A stretch of DNA of 64,000 nt from Fontivita pretiosa. Its GTDB lineage: Bacteria > Planctomycetota > Phycisphaerae > Tepidisphaerales > Tepidisphaeraceae. Positions 17,595 to 26,937 of the stretch are shown in pieces. The stretch is from assembly GCF_050410795.1 (NCBI RefSeq), contig NZ_CP191258.1, positions 3,348,001 to 3,412,000 of the forward strand, in the 5' to 3' direction. Positions within the stretch are counted from its first letter, which is position 1; every line of letters begins with the position of its first letter. A program made the translations under genes and the position numbers. The notes beneath the pieces are model-generated. The model was not told the DNA's origin. It did not search any database and was given only the letters and a program-made list of their open reading frames with translations.

Positions 17595-18461
17595 ATGGTG
17601 TTGCTCGAAGCGATGGAAGTGCGTCGTCTGCTTTCGGCAAGCGTGGAAGGCACGCGGCTGGTGATCACGGGGACCGATGGAGATGACAGCATCGCCATCG
17701 GCAAGAGCGGCGAAGCGGCGTCGGCGCGATACGTGGTGAGGGACAACAGCCGGGCGACGGCGTTCGAGACTGAGGGTATCCGAGCGATCGTAGTCAGCAC
17801 GCTGGCGGGCAACGACCTGGTGCGCAGCGAGTCGGACGTGTTGATTCCGATCGTGATCCGCGGCGGAGATGGAGATGATCAGCTTAGCGGGGGAGGCGGC
17901 GACGACCGCATCGACGGCGGGCGCGGACGCGATGTGCTTCGAGGCGGGTGGGGCGATGACGTGCTCTCGGGCAACGTCGGTGCCGACCTGCTCAGCGGCG
18001 GGCCGGGCATCGATTCGGCAAGCTACAGCTACAGCCGTGCGGGGGTCCGGGTGACGCTGGACAGCCGCGCCGACGACGGAGCGCCGCGCGAAAACGATCG
18101 GGTCCTGATCGACGTCGAAAACCTCATCGGCAGCCGGTACAACGACACGCTGATTGGCTCGGCTCAGGCGAATCAGATCGACGGGGGAATGGGCGACGAT
18201 CTGATTGACGGGGGCGGCGGGTCGGACAGCCTGTACGGACAGGCCGGGCGTGACACGCTGCGCGGGGGCGCGGGAGACCTGGACTGGCTGCACGGAGGCG
18301 AGGGAGACGATCAACTCATTGCGGGGGCGGGCCTGGACAGTCTGTTCGGCCAGGCCGGAGATGATGTGTTGATCGGGGACGGCGATGGCGACCGGCTGTT
18401 TGGCGGCGAAGGGGAAGATACCTACCACCGCCGGGGATTTGATCGCATCTACGACTGGTGA
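17595..18461 (+). CDS. RTX-type calcium-binding repeat protein
   Basis: A 288-residue protein built largely of glycine/aspartate nonapeptide repeats of the GGxGxDxLx kind (about twelve, e.g. GGDGDDQLSGG, GGRGRDVLRGG, GGEGDDQLIAG) in two blocks around residues 92-140 and 190-275. They should fold into a Ca-loaded beta-roll outside the cell. The N-terminus LLEAMEVRRLLSA resembles the LEPR-XLL motif found at the start of many planctomycete extracellular proteins. No classical signal peptide is visible. GGAG lies seven bases before the ATG at 17595; a TTG at 17577 is an alternative. It follows the secreted dockerin protein by 153 bases. Confidence 0.82.
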   Translation: MVLLEAMEVRRLLSASVEGTRLVITGTDGDDSIAIGKSGEAASARYVVRDNSRATAFETEGIRAIVVSTLAGNDLVRSESDVLIPIVIRGGDGDDQLSGGGGDDRIDGGRGRDVLRGGWGDDVLSGNVGADLLSGGPGIDSASYSYSRAGVRVTLDSRADDGAPRENDRVLIDVENLIGSRYNDTLIGSAQANQIDGGMGDDLIDGGGGSDSLYGQAGRDTLRGGAGDLDWLHGGEGDDQLIAGAGLDSLFGQAGDDVLIGDGDGDRLFGGEGEDTYHRRGFDRIYDW

Positions 18462-18553
18462 GGGGTGGCGATGGGCATGGCACGTTGCGCGTGCGGGGCG
18501 CGCGACATGATCAACTCGGCTGCGCTGCGTGCCGATACGCAGGGCATCTGAGC

Positions 18554-19240
18554 TCACCGCTCATTCCTTTTGGTTTCAAATCTGCTTTCGGTGCCGGCGC
18601 GCAGTCGGGCGATGTTGGAGCGGTGGCGATAGATGATCATGGCGGCGATGAGGGTGGCGAAGATCAGAAGCGGCAGTTGCGAGCCAAAGACGCTCCAGCC
18701 CATGGCCCAGCCGATTGCGATGTAGGCCAAGGGCATGACCAAAGCCGCGCAGATCGAGGCGAGGCTGACGATGCGGGTGAGCTTGAAAACGGCGAAGAAG
18801 GCGGTTGCGGCGATGATCAGGGGGAGTGTGAAATAGGGGAACACGCCCAGCGCCACGCCGGTAGCGGTGGCGACGCCCTTGCCTCCCTTGAAGCCCAGAA
18901 AGATGCTGAAGATGTGCCCGAGGATGGCGGCAAAGCCTACCAGAAGCCAGAGGATGTAATCTCGCGCAGTGGGGGGCTTGTGATGGGTGATCCAGGCGAC
19001 GTGCAGGATCCACGCCGCCGCCAGCGTCGGCAGCAGGCCCTTGAGCAGGTCGAGGCTGAAGACGATGACGAAGTATCGTCCGCCAAGCAGTCGTCCGACG
19101 TTGGTGGCGCCGATGTTCCCGCTGCCGGCCTTGCGCGGATCGACTCCCTTTGCCAGGCCAACGATCAGCCCGAAGGGGATCGCGCCCAGCAGGTAGGCCA
19201 CGGGGATAAGGATGATCAGCCAGTTCGTCGAAGGGTCCAT
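18554..19240 (-). CDS. plsY: Glycerol-3-phosphate acyltransferase PlsY
   Basis: Integral membrane acyltransferase that moves the acyl group of acyl-phosphate onto glycerol-3-phosphate, the first step of phospholipid synthesis. The three PlsY motifs are clear in its 228 residues: GSGNIGATNVGR near residue 40, the FKGGKGVAT loop near 115, and the conserved final membrane region. About five hydrophobic segments are visible. A polytopic membrane protein gene lies 33 bases upstream on the same strand, so the two are probably cotranscribed. Confidence 0.95.
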   Translation of the reverse strand: MDPSTNWLIILIPVAYLLGAIPFGLIVGLAKGVDPRKAGSGNIGATNVGRLLGGRYFVIVFSLDLLKGLLPTLAAAWILHVAWITHHKPPTARDYILWLLVGFAAILGHIFSIFLGFKGGKGVATATGVALGVFPYFTLPLIIAATAFFAVFKLTRIVSLASICAALVMPLAYIAIGWAMGWSVFGSQLPLLIFATLIAAMIIYRHRSNIARLRAGTESRFETKRNER

Positions 19241-19273
19241 CGGATGTGCAGGGTTGTACCGCAGATTGCCCGA

Positions 19274-20815
19274 TCAGTCGAAGTATCGTCTGGTGGAGAG
19301 CCGATACTCGGCCTCTCGCGGGTCCAGCAGGGAAAAGTGCAAGGCAGTGGAGGCGATGTGCAGGGTGAGGAGGATGATCAGAGCGGTGACAGCACGGCGG
19401 GCGGGGTCGGATTTGAGCAGAGGCTGGTCGGCACAGATGCCCAGGGTCAGCAGCGGGAGAAACGCGATCCACAGTCGCGGAAGCTCATAGGTTACACCGA
19501 TGAGATACGTCAGGAGCATGATGGCCACAGTGGAGACAAGAATGGGCGTGCCCAGGCCGCGGATACGGTGCAACCGCCGCCGCAAAAGCAGCATCGCCAT
19601 GACCGTCGGTGAGAGGAACAGGACGAACAGAGGCAGTCCGATGAAGAACCACAGGGGGCGTGAGTAGCGGATGGTGTGCTGGATCTGTGCGAAGCGTTGG
19701 GCCACGCCCAGAAGTGTCGCGGGGATGTTCCAGCCGAGGGCAGGAAACGCGATCACGACAACGAGCAGGCATCCCGAGATGGCGGGCAGGACATGCCGCC
19801 GGAAGGTATACCAGAGAGACCGCTTCTGTCGCAGGGCGATCCACAGCGTTGCGCTCAGCGCAGCGAGAGCAATCCAGAAGTGAATCAGCCCAAAGACCAG
19901 GCCGACGACCAGCAGCATGCCAGCCAGCAGACTGAGCTGGGGTTGATCGCGCCGGTATCCTGCAAACCAGGCCCACAGCATCGCGTTGATCGTCAGCAGT
20001 TGCATGGGATCTTTGCCTGGCGAGAAGTGAACGGTGGCGGGATTGAAAGTGACCAGCAGGCAGAAGACGACGGCGCCGGCGCGGGAAAACACCAGTCGCC
20101 CCAGCAGGTACGCGAACAGCCCCGAAATGCCCCACAGAGCGGTCAGGACGATGCTGACGCGCATCCGCAGCGCCTGGAGGCCAAGCAGGTCGGGGCGGTC
20201 GCCGCTGTCCAGCAGCAGTCGATCGATCAGCCCGGGGCGATCCGGATCGAACGGCCAGAGGTTCTGCACGGCACGGACGAGCACGGTCATTCCCGGGGGA
20301 TTGGACAGCACGCGTGTGCCAAGCATCTGTTCGGGGCTGCGATGCAGCAGGCGTGGGAAGTCGCGGAGGTACTGCGCGATGGGCCCGGCCTGTTCGGCTT
20401 CGAAGACGAACGCTCCGTCGTGTGACGGAGAGTAGAGGTTCATGCCGTGATAGACGGCGGGCTTGGGGGGGGCATACCAGGTCCAGGCGCACATCCAGCT
20501 CAGGCTGATCGTGAACAGCACAAGGGCCGAGCGCTGCGCCCGCCTGCTGCGCTTGCGGCCGAGCAGGATGATCACCAGGGCGCACGCGCCGATCGCGACG
20601 ATCAGTTGCACCGCCTGAAGGAAGCGGTATTCCGGGTAGAGCGAGTAGCGGTACTCCATCCTGCCGCGCTCACCCAGGGGAATGTCCAGCATGAACATTC
20701 CCAGGAGGATTCCGATGGTGAGCAGAACCGACAGCAGCAGCGAGCAGGCAAATCGCAGGGAAGTTCGCGGGCGCGCGTGGTGGCGCTGGAGTTTCCTGCG
20801 CGAAGGGCGACTCAT
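19274..20815 (-). CDS. Polytopic membrane protein, GT-C glycosyltransferase-like
   Basis: A 513-residue protein with a basic N-terminus and roughly ten hydrophobic segments. An extracytoplasmic loop between the second and third segments contains HGMNLYSPSHDG and VLSNPPGMTVL, reminiscent of GT-C mannosyl- and arabinosyl-transferases that use lipid-linked sugars. I cannot name the family firmly and no catalytic DD or DE motif is certain. It lies immediately upstream of plsY and downstream of serA on the same strand. No ribosome site is evident before the ATG at 20815. Confidence 0.7.
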   Translation of the reverse strand: MSRPSRRKLQRHHARPRTSLRFACSLLLSVLLTIGILLGMFMLDIPLGERGRMEYRYSLYPEYRFLQAVQLIVAIGACALVIILLGRKRSRRAQRSALVLFTISLSWMCAWTWYAPPKPAVYHGMNLYSPSHDGAFVFEAEQAGPIAQYLRDFPRLLHRSPEQMLGTRVLSNPPGMTVLVRAVQNLWPFDPDRPGLIDRLLLDSGDRPDLLGLQALRMRVSIVLTALWGISGLFAYLLGRLVFSRAGAVVFCLLVTFNPATVHFSPGKDPMQLLTINAMLWAWFAGYRRDQPQLSLLAGMLLVVGLVFGLIHFWIALAALSATLWIALRQKRSLWYTFRRHVLPAISGCLLVVVIAFPALGWNIPATLLGVAQRFAQIQHTIRYSRPLWFFIGLPLFVLFLSPTVMAMLLLRRRLHRIRGLGTPILVSTVAIMLLTYLIGVTYELPRLWIAFLPLLTLGICADQPLLKSDPARRAVTALIILLTLHIASTALHFSLLDPREAEYRLSTRRYFD

Positions 20816-20861
20816 ATAAAGTCGAAGTGCGCCTCGGGCGCGATCGCTTCCCGGAGGCGGC

Positions 20862-22520
20862 TCATGCGTCGCGCGGTGGCAACTTGACTCTCTTGACCTT
20901 CAGAATGTTCGGACGCGCCCGCAGACGGTTCAGCAACGCCTCCGGGGGTTCGCTGTCGGTTTTGATCAGCATAAGGGCGGTGGCGGTGCCGTCGGGGTTG
21001 AACTGGCGGCTGATCACCATGTCGGCGATGTTGACCTGCGCGTCGCCGAAGCTCGTGCCGACGGTGCCGATTACGCCGGGCATGTCCTTGTTCTGAATGA
21101 TGACCATCTGTCCTTCGGGAATCATGTCCATGTTGTAGTCGTCCACGCGAAGGATCCTGGGCAGGCCGTCCTGATAGACGGTGCCGAGGATGCGATGAGA
21201 CTGGCCGTCGGTGGTCTCGACGCGGATGCCGACGATATCGCCGACCAGCCCGGCCGGGGGACTGGGCTCGTGGACCTGCACCAGTTCGATGCCGCGGCTG
21301 CGCGCCAGATGCTCGACGTTGATGATGTTGACCGATCCCTCGCCCAGGTGTGGTTTGAGCAGCTCGACGGCGGCCAGGCGAAGCAGGGTGTTCATGTGCT
21401 TGGGGGCGCGTGTTCCACTGGCGCGGAGGGTGATGGACTTGATGCCGCCATCGATGTAGCCGGCCAACAGGGCGCCGATGCGTGAGGCGAGCTTGGCGAA
21501 TGGTGCCTCATCCGGCGGCAGATCCAGCCGCACGCCCGCGGCGTTGACGGCGCCGCGGATCTCGCCGTTTCGCAGGTAGGCCAGAATCGCCTTGCACGCC
21601 TCCACGCTCACCGCCGTCTGCGCCTCATCGGTGCTGGCGCCAAGGTGCGGAGTGAGCACGACATTATCCAATGCAAACAGCGGATGATCCTTTGGCGGGG
21701 GTTCGGTCTGATACACATCCAGCGCCGCGCCGGCGATCTTCTTCTGCTTCAGCGCTTCGGCCAGGGCATATTCGTCCACCACTTCGCCGCGCGCGTCGTT
21801 GATGACCAGCAGGTTGGGTTTGCAGTTGTTGAACAGTCGCTGGCGGTTGAGCAGGTGGCGGGTGCCCTCGCCGCCGGGCACGTGGAACGTAATCACATCG
21901 AGCTGCCCGAGGAACTCGTCAAAGTCGCGGATGAGCTTGACCTTGCCATCCAGGGCAGTGGGGGCGGGGAAATAGGGGTCGTAGCCCAGCACGTTCATTT
22001 CCATCGCCAGCGCCCGGCTGGCGACGGTGCGTCCGATGCGTCCCAGGCCGACCACGCCGATCGTTTTGCCGGCAAGCTGGGTGCCCTGATACATGCTGCG
22101 TTTTTTCCAGTCGAGCTGCCCGCTGATGAGGCTGGCGTGCGCCTGGGGGATCTTGCGGGCCAGGCTCAACAGCAGCGCCAGCGCGTGCTCGGCGGTGGAG
22201 AGGGTGGAGGCCTCGGCGGTATTGAGCACGAGGATACCCTTGGCGGTGGCCGTCTCCAGGTCGATGTTGTCCACGCCCACCCCGGCGCGGGCGATAGCCC
22301 TGAGTCGCCCGGGATTGGCCAGCACCCTGGCGGTGACCTTGGCTCCGGAGCGGACGATCAGGGCGTCGTATTTGCCCACCTCCGCGGCCAGCTCATCTTC
22401 CTTCAGTCCGATCTTCACGTCGAATTCAGCCCCGCTTTGCCGAAGCAGCTCCAGCCCTTCTTCGGCGAGCTTGTCGGCGACGAGAATGCGGGTGGTGGCG
22501 GCGTTGGTGGTGTTGAACAT
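20862..22520 (-). CDS. serA: D-3-phosphoglycerate dehydrogenase (long form with ACT domain)
   Basis: Catalyses the first step of serine biosynthesis. The 552-residue length is that of the type 1 enzyme: substrate domain, Rossmann domain (GVVGLGRIGRTVASRA near 150), catalytic Arg (NDARGEVVDE), Glu (YQTEPPPKDH) and His (TPHLGAST), then an allosteric substrate-binding domain (~320-455) and an ACT domain at ~475-550 (MVIIQNKDMPGVIGTVG) that normally senses serine. AAGGA precedes the ATG. Serine feeds the cysteine genes at 38-42 kb. A 131-base gap separates it from the cobalamin adenosyltransferase gene. Confidence 0.97.
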   Translation of the reverse strand: MFNTTNAATTRILVADKLAEEGLELLRQSGAEFDVKIGLKEDELAAEVGKYDALIVRSGAKVTARVLANPGRLRAIARAGVGVDNIDLETATAKGILVLNTAEASTLSTAEHALALLLSLARKIPQAHASLISGQLDWKKRSMYQGTQLAGKTIGVVGLGRIGRTVASRALAMEMNVLGYDPYFPAPTALDGKVKLIRDFDEFLGQLDVITFHVPGGEGTRHLLNRQRLFNNCKPNLLVINDARGEVVDEYALAEALKQKKIAGAALDVYQTEPPPKDHPLFALDNVVLTPHLGASTDEAQTAVSVEACKAILAYLRNGEIRGAVNAAGVRLDLPPDEAPFAKLASRIGALLAGYIDGGIKSITLRASGTRAPKHMNTLLRLAAVELLKPHLGEGSVNIINVEHLARSRGIELVQVHEPSPPAGLVGDIVGIRVETTDGQSHRILGTVYQDGLPRILRVDDYNMDMIPEGQMVIIQNKDMPGVIGTVGTSFGDAQVNIADMVISRQFNPDGTATALMLIKTDSEPPEALLNRLRARPNILKVKRVKLPPRDA

Positions 22521-22651
22521 CTTGATTGCGTCCTTGGTATCGAGCCTGGCACGACGATTTCAGGAGTTAAATGTATGAAGGTCGAAGCCGACGGGCAAGC
22601 CGACCGGCAAGCTTACGATACCCCGGGCGGAAGGTGCGTGAGCTGCCAGGC

Positions 22652-23209
22652 TTATCCGGCGGATTGCTTGTTCCACGGCACGTCCGGCACCGCCGCGCGA
22701 TGGTTGGCCAGTCGCGCGTAGACGAACAGCCAGTCGCTGAGGCGGTTGATGTAGGTGATCAGCACCGGCGGCACGGGGCGATCCATGGCAAAGCCGACGA
22801 GCAGGCGTTCGGCGCGGCGGCAGATGGTTCTGGCCAGGTGCAGCCGTGCCGCTGCCTCCGTGCCGCCGGGAACGATGAAGTTGCGCAGCGGCGGCAGTTG
22901 GGCTTCGGCGGCGTCGATCTGCATCTCCAGCCGGGTGATGAACTGCTCGTCCAGCGGGGGAATCTGCGATTCGCAGACAAGCTGAGGATCGGGCGAGGCC
23001 AGGTGCGCGCCGATCACGAACAGATCCTGCTGGATCGCCTGCACGTCGGCGCGCAGGTCGGCGTCAAGTGCGACGGCGGCCAGACCCAGCGCCGCGTTCA
23101 GCTCGTCCACGGTGCCATAGCATTCGAGCCTGGGGTCGGATTTGCGGACGCGCGACCCGCCGATCAACCCCGTGGTGCCGTCGTCGCCGGTGCGCGTGTA
23201 GATCTTCAT
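22652..23209 (-). CDS. Cob(I)alamin adenosyltransferase, PduO type
   Basis: Transfers the adenosyl group of ATP to reduced cobalamin, making coenzyme B12. The 185-residue protein starts with the family signature KIYTRTGDDGTTGLIGG (ATP-binding) and retains the later helix FIVPGG and RRAERLLVG. The ATG at 23209 is preferred over one at 23230, because family members begin with this signature and GGA lies upstream. It is transcribed away from the PhoB/PhoR pair, with the two starts close together. Confidence 0.95.
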   Translation of the reverse strand: MKIYTRTGDDGTTGLIGGSRVRKSDPRLECYGTVDELNAALGLAAVALDADLRADVQAIQQDLFVIGAHLASPDPQLVCESQIPPLDEQFITRLEMQIDAAEAQLPPLRNFIVPGGTEAAARLHLARTICRRAERLLVGFAMDRPVPPVLITYINRLSDWLFVYARLANHRAAVPDVPWNKQSAG

Positions 23210-23277
23210 GATCGGTCCATTGTATCGCACGTTAAGGAATGGTTAACGGCTTGACAGTTGCCGATGGCGGCGGTGCG

Positions 23278-24006
23278 ATGCACGGCATCATGCCCGTGGA
23301 TCGTACACGCAAGCGGATCCTGATTGTCGATGACGAAAAGGACCTGCTGGAGCTGATCGGATACAACCTCCAGCGCAACGGCTATGGCGTGCTGACCGCC
23401 ACCGATGGCGCCCAGGCTCTGGAACTGGCGCAGCGCCAGTTGCCGGATCTGGTCCTGCTGGACCTGATGCTGCCGGGGATTGACGGCACCGAGGTGGCGC
23501 GGCGGCTGAAGGCCGAGCCGCGCACCGCCGCCATACCTATCATCATGCTCACCGCCAAGAGCGAGGAAGTTGACGTGGTCGTCGGGTTGACCCTCGGGGC
23601 CGACGATTATGTGACCAAACCGTTCAGCATGAAGATCCTGCTGGCCAGGGTGCAGTCGGTGCTCAGGCGGCAGGATCCGACGCTGGCGGCAGAGCCCGGC
23701 GGCACGCTCCGCGCCGGGCCGCTGGTCATCGACATCGCCAGGCATCAGGCCAAGCTCAATGGCCAGACGCTGAACCTGACCTACACGGAGTTCAAACTGC
23801 TGGCGGCGCTGGTCGGGGCGCGGGGAAGGGTGCTGAACCGCAATCAGCTCATGGACAAGGCTCTTGGTCCTGGAGTGTTTGTGACCGATCGCGCCATCGA
23901 CGTGCATGTGACGTCGATCCGCAAGAAGCTTGGAGAGGCAAGCTGGCTGATCCACACCGTGCGCGGGGTTGGGTATCGGGTGCGGGAATCGCCGGATGAG
24001 GATTGA
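23278..24006 (+). CDS. PhoB-like OmpR-family response regulator
   Basis: Two-component response regulator, about 242 residues. The receiver domain has the acidic pocket (IVDDEKD), phospho-acceptor Asp in LVLLDLMLPG and Lys in VTKPF. The C-terminal winged helix (LTYTEFKLLAAL to HTVRGVGYRVRE) is the OmpR/PhoB DNA-binding type. The start is uncertain: ATGs at 23239, 23278 and 23290 are all in frame and none has a good ribosome site. The histidine kinase gene follows after 51 bases. By analogy the pair would respond to phosphate limitation, but no Pst or phosphatase genes are nearby, so the signal is unproven. Confidence 0.92.
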   Translation: MHGIMPVDRTRKRILIVDDEKDLLELIGYNLQRNGYGVLTATDGAQALELAQRQLPDLVLLDLMLPGIDGTEVARRLKAEPRTAAIPIIMLTAKSEEVDVVVGLTLGADDYVTKPFSMKILLARVQSVLRRQDPTLAAEPGGTLRAGPLVIDIARHQAKLNGQTLNLTYTEFKLLAALVGARGRVLNRNQLMDKALGPGVFVTDRAIDVHVTSIRKKLGEASWLIHTVRGVGYRVRESPDED

Positions 24007-24057
24007 GCACCGCACAGCCGTGTCCGAAGCGTCTGATTGCAGTATCCTTCAGGTCTG

Positions 24058-25851
24058 ATGTCCCCGCGATCCATCGTCCTTCGCCTGATCCTGCCATTCG
24101 CGATGATGATCGTCGTCGTGGTCGGCGTATGCGGGACGGTAGTCTACTGGTCCGGGCAGCAACACCTGCGACTTCAGCAGATTCAGGACCTGGATCGGCT
24201 CACCAGGCTTTTGCGCCAGCAGTTGAACGATGGGACGATGGATCCGGTTGCGCGGGGGCATTACATCCACGGACTGGGTGAGTTGCTGCGCACGCGGATC
24301 ACCCTGATCGACGGCGGGGGCGGCGTGATCATCGACACGCATGCCGATCCGGCGACGATGGACAATCACAACACTCGTCCGGAGGTGATCGAAGCGCGCA
24401 AGCATGGGGTGGGAAGCAGCGTCCGCAGGAGCGACACGACCGCGGAACCGACGGTGTACGTGGCGCAACTGCTGGATCGCGCCAGCCCGCAGGGGATGGT
24501 GATCCGCCTGAGCTATCCGCGCCATGTGTGGGCGCGACTGGGCATCGGGGGATGGGCGATGGTAGCGGGGGCGACGGTCTCGGCAGGGCTGGTGATGATC
24601 TGGCTGGCGGTAAGTTTGCAGCGGCAATGGATAGGCCCGGTGCGGGCCCTGGCCGCCGCCGCCGACCGCGTCGCCGCCGGTGAGTGGCACACTCGACTGA
24701 TACCCGACGGCGCCGACGAGCTGCGCATCCTGATCGATCGGTTCAACGTGATGGCCGAGCAGTTGCATCGGCGGCTTGCCGAGCTTCAGCATCAGCGCGC
24801 TGATCTGCAGGCGCTGGTCGATGCGTTGCCCGATCCGGTGCTTCTGGGCGACCAGCAGCAGCGGATCGTTGTGATCAACTCGCCGGCGGCCAGGCTGTTT
24901 CAGATTCCACCGGGCCGGGCGCTGGGAGAAAAGCTGGTCAATGTGGTGAACGAGGCTTCGCTGCTGAGCATGATCGAGGAGCTGATGAAGGGCGACGGAA
25001 CGCAAACGACGACGATCACGCGGCAGATTCGCCTGAGGCGAGAGGGCCAGCGCCTCAGTTACCAGGCGGTTGTCAGCCGCGCCGGAGCGGGGGGCGTGCT
25101 GCTGGTGCTGCGGGATGTGACGGCGCTGGCGTCGGCGGTGCAGATGAAGACCGACTTCGTCGCCAACGCCAGCCACGAGCTTCGCACCCCGATCGCGGCG
25201 ATCAAGGCGGCGTTCGAGACGCTGCGTGACGTGTACGAGGAAGACCCCTCCCAAAGCGCCCGCTGCATCCGCATCATCGACGGGCACATCCACCGCCTGG
25301 AGCAGATGCTGGCCGATCTGCTGGACCTGTCGCGCGTGGAAAGTCCCGATTTGGAGCCGCGCCGATCACCGCTGAAGGTGTCGGATCTGACGGCGTTTGT
25401 CCGCGCGACGTTCGGGCCGGCAGCGCAGCAGCGGGGGCTGACGATGGACTTTGTGGTCGATGGCTGGGATGAGCAGGCGCAGTTCGTCAGCGACCAGCGG
25501 CTGGTGCACCTGATTCTCAAGAACCTGGTGGAGAACGCGGTCAAGTTCACTCCGCCGGGCGGAAAGATCACGGTCGGGTTGCTGCGGAAATGCGACCAGG
25601 GAGGCGGAGAAAAGGTTCTGATCCGTGTGCAGGACACGGGCGTGGGCATTGCACCCGAGCATCAGCAGCGCGTTTTCGAGCGGTTTTATCAGGTGGATCC
25701 GGCGCGCAGCGGCGCCGCCGGGCGGGGCACGGGGCTTGGGCTGGCGATCGTCAAGCACGCGGTGCACGCCCTGGGCGGGGAAGTGTCGCTGAGCAGCGAG
25801 GTGGGCGTGGGCACGACGGTGAGCTGCGTGCTGCCACAGGCGCCGACGTAA
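24058..25851 (+). CDS. PhoR-like membrane sensor histidine kinase
   Basis: A 597-residue kinase partner of the preceding regulator. Two membrane segments (~residues 12-32 and ~165-190) bracket a ~130-residue extracytoplasmic sensor. HAMP (GPVRALAAAADRVAAGEW), a PAS domain (~260-360), HisKA with the phospho-His in NASHELRTPI, and HATPase_c with the N box (NLVENAVKF), G1 (DTGVGI) and G2 (GTGLGLAIV) follow in order. All catalytic motifs are intact. The ATG at 24058 is chosen over a TTG at 24037. PhoR identity rests on the HAMP-PAS-kinase layout and the partner gene. Confidence 0.93.
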   Translation: MSPRSIVLRLILPFAMMIVVVVGVCGTVVYWSGQQHLRLQQIQDLDRLTRLLRQQLNDGTMDPVARGHYIHGLGELLRTRITLIDGGGGVIIDTHADPATMDNHNTRPEVIEARKHGVGSSVRRSDTTAEPTVYVAQLLDRASPQGMVIRLSYPRHVWARLGIGGWAMVAGATVSAGLVMIWLAVSLQRQWIGPVRALAAAADRVAAGEWHTRLIPDGADELRILIDRFNVMAEQLHRRLAELQHQRADLQALVDALPDPVLLGDQQQRIVVINSPAARLFQIPPGRALGEKLVNVVNEASLLSMIEELMKGDGTQTTTITRQIRLRREGQRLSYQAVVSRAGAGGVLLVLRDVTALASAVQMKTDFVANASHELRTPIAAIKAAFETLRDVYEEDPSQSARCIRIIDGHIHRLEQMLADLLDLSRVESPDLEPRRSPLKVSDLTAFVRATFGPAAQQRGLTMDFVVDGWDEQAQFVSDQRLVHLILKNLVENAVKFTPPGGKITVGLLRKCDQGGGEKVLIRVQDTGVGIAPEHQQRVFERFYQVDPARSGAAGRGTGLGLAIVKHAVHALGGEVSLSSEVGVGTTVSCVLPQAPT

Positions 25852-25967
25852 GCGTTGCGCCGGCGCGGGGGTCAGAGCCAGCGTTGTGCCGGGCGCCCGC
25901 GCCGACATACTGCGTCATGAGCCGTCGGGCGTTTCGGTTTTGTGGCCGGCGCGGATATGATCAGGCG

Positions 25968-26930
25968 ATGAGCGTGGCAGGGCATTTCAGTCGGACGCTG
26001 CGTCTGGGCACGCGCGGCAGCATGCTGGCCCGGATGCAGAGCCAGATCATCGCCGATGCGCTGGAGCAGCGGCACTCCGGGCTGAAAGTCGAGCTGATCA
26101 TCTGCAAGACCAGTGGCGATCAGATCACCGACAGGCCACTGCATGAGGCGGGAGGCAAGGGACTGTTCACCAAAGAACTGGAAGAGTCGCTGCTGGCGGG
26201 CAGGGTCGATTTCGCGGTGCACAGCTTCAAGGACGTGCCGGTGACCATGCCGCTGGTGGATACTTCGAAGCTGACGATCGCGGCGGTGCCGCAGCGACAG
26301 GATGTTCGCGATGTGCTAGTCTGCGCCAAGGCCCGCTCGATCCAGCAGCTTCCGCAGGGCGCAAAGGTGGGCACGGGCAGCCTTCGCCGAAGGTGTCAGA
26401 TCCTGGCGATCCGACAGGATCTACACGTCGAGCTGATCCGTGGCAACATCGACACGCGCCTGCGCAAACAACGCCAGGGGGAATACGACGCGGTGATCCT
26501 GGCGATGGCGGGTTTGAAGCGCGCCGGCCTGTACGACCAGACCGACATGACGCCGCTGCCTCTGGAGCAGATGCTTCCGGCTGCGGCGCAGGCGGCGCTG
26601 GCGATCCAGTGCAGGGCCGACGATGAGCCGACGCGACAATTGCTTTCGGTGTTGGATGATCCGGACAGCCGCCTGTGCGTGGAACTGGAGCGCGCGGTGG
26701 TCGGCGCGTTGGGCGGGGATTGCCATTCACCGATCGCCGCGCTGGCCAGCGTGCAGGAGCGGACGATTCATCTGGCCGCGGCGGTGGGGGCGCGCGACGG
26801 GCAACTGCCCGTGATTCGCGCCCAGGCGCAGGCGGGCATCGACACGCCCGAGCTGGCTGTTCAGCAGGTCCTCCAGTCGCTCCGGCAGCAGGGGGCGGCG
26901 GATCTGCTGGCCGGCGTATCGCGGAGCTGA
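25968..26930 (+). CDS. hemC: Porphobilinogen deaminase (hydroxymethylbilane synthase)
   Basis: Polymerises four porphobilinogens into hydroxymethylbilane, a common step of heme, siroheme and B12 synthesis. The 320-residue protein shows the N-terminal RLGTRGSMLARMQ, the DGR-like Arg-rich substrate region (GTGSLRRRCQI, RGNIDTRLRK) and the cofactor-attachment Cys in LGGDCHSPIAAL (~251). The ATG at 25968 fits family length; the open frame continues far upstream as a shadow of the kinase gene. The siroheme decarboxylase gene begins only seven bases downstream. Confidence 0.97.
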   Translation: MSVAGHFSRTLRLGTRGSMLARMQSQIIADALEQRHSGLKVELIICKTSGDQITDRPLHEAGGKGLFTKELEESLLAGRVDFAVHSFKDVPVTMPLVDTSKLTIAAVPQRQDVRDVLVCAKARSIQQLPQGAKVGTGSLRRRCQILAIRQDLHVELIRGNIDTRLRKQRQGEYDAVILAMAGLKRAGLYDQTDMTPLPLEQMLPAAAQAALAIQCRADDEPTRQLLSVLDDPDSRLCVELERAVVGALGGDCHSPIAALASVQERTIHLAAAVGARDGQLPVIRAQAQAGIDTPELAVQQVLQSLRQQGAADLLAGVSRS

Positions 26931-26937
26931 AGCGATC

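Noticed and set aside
22574..22721. A 48-codon frame with AGGAG eight bases before its ATG, divergent from serA
   Set aside because: It runs 70 bases into the end of the cobalamin adenosyltransferase gene on the other strand, has no recognisable features, and the ribosome site alone is weak evidence.
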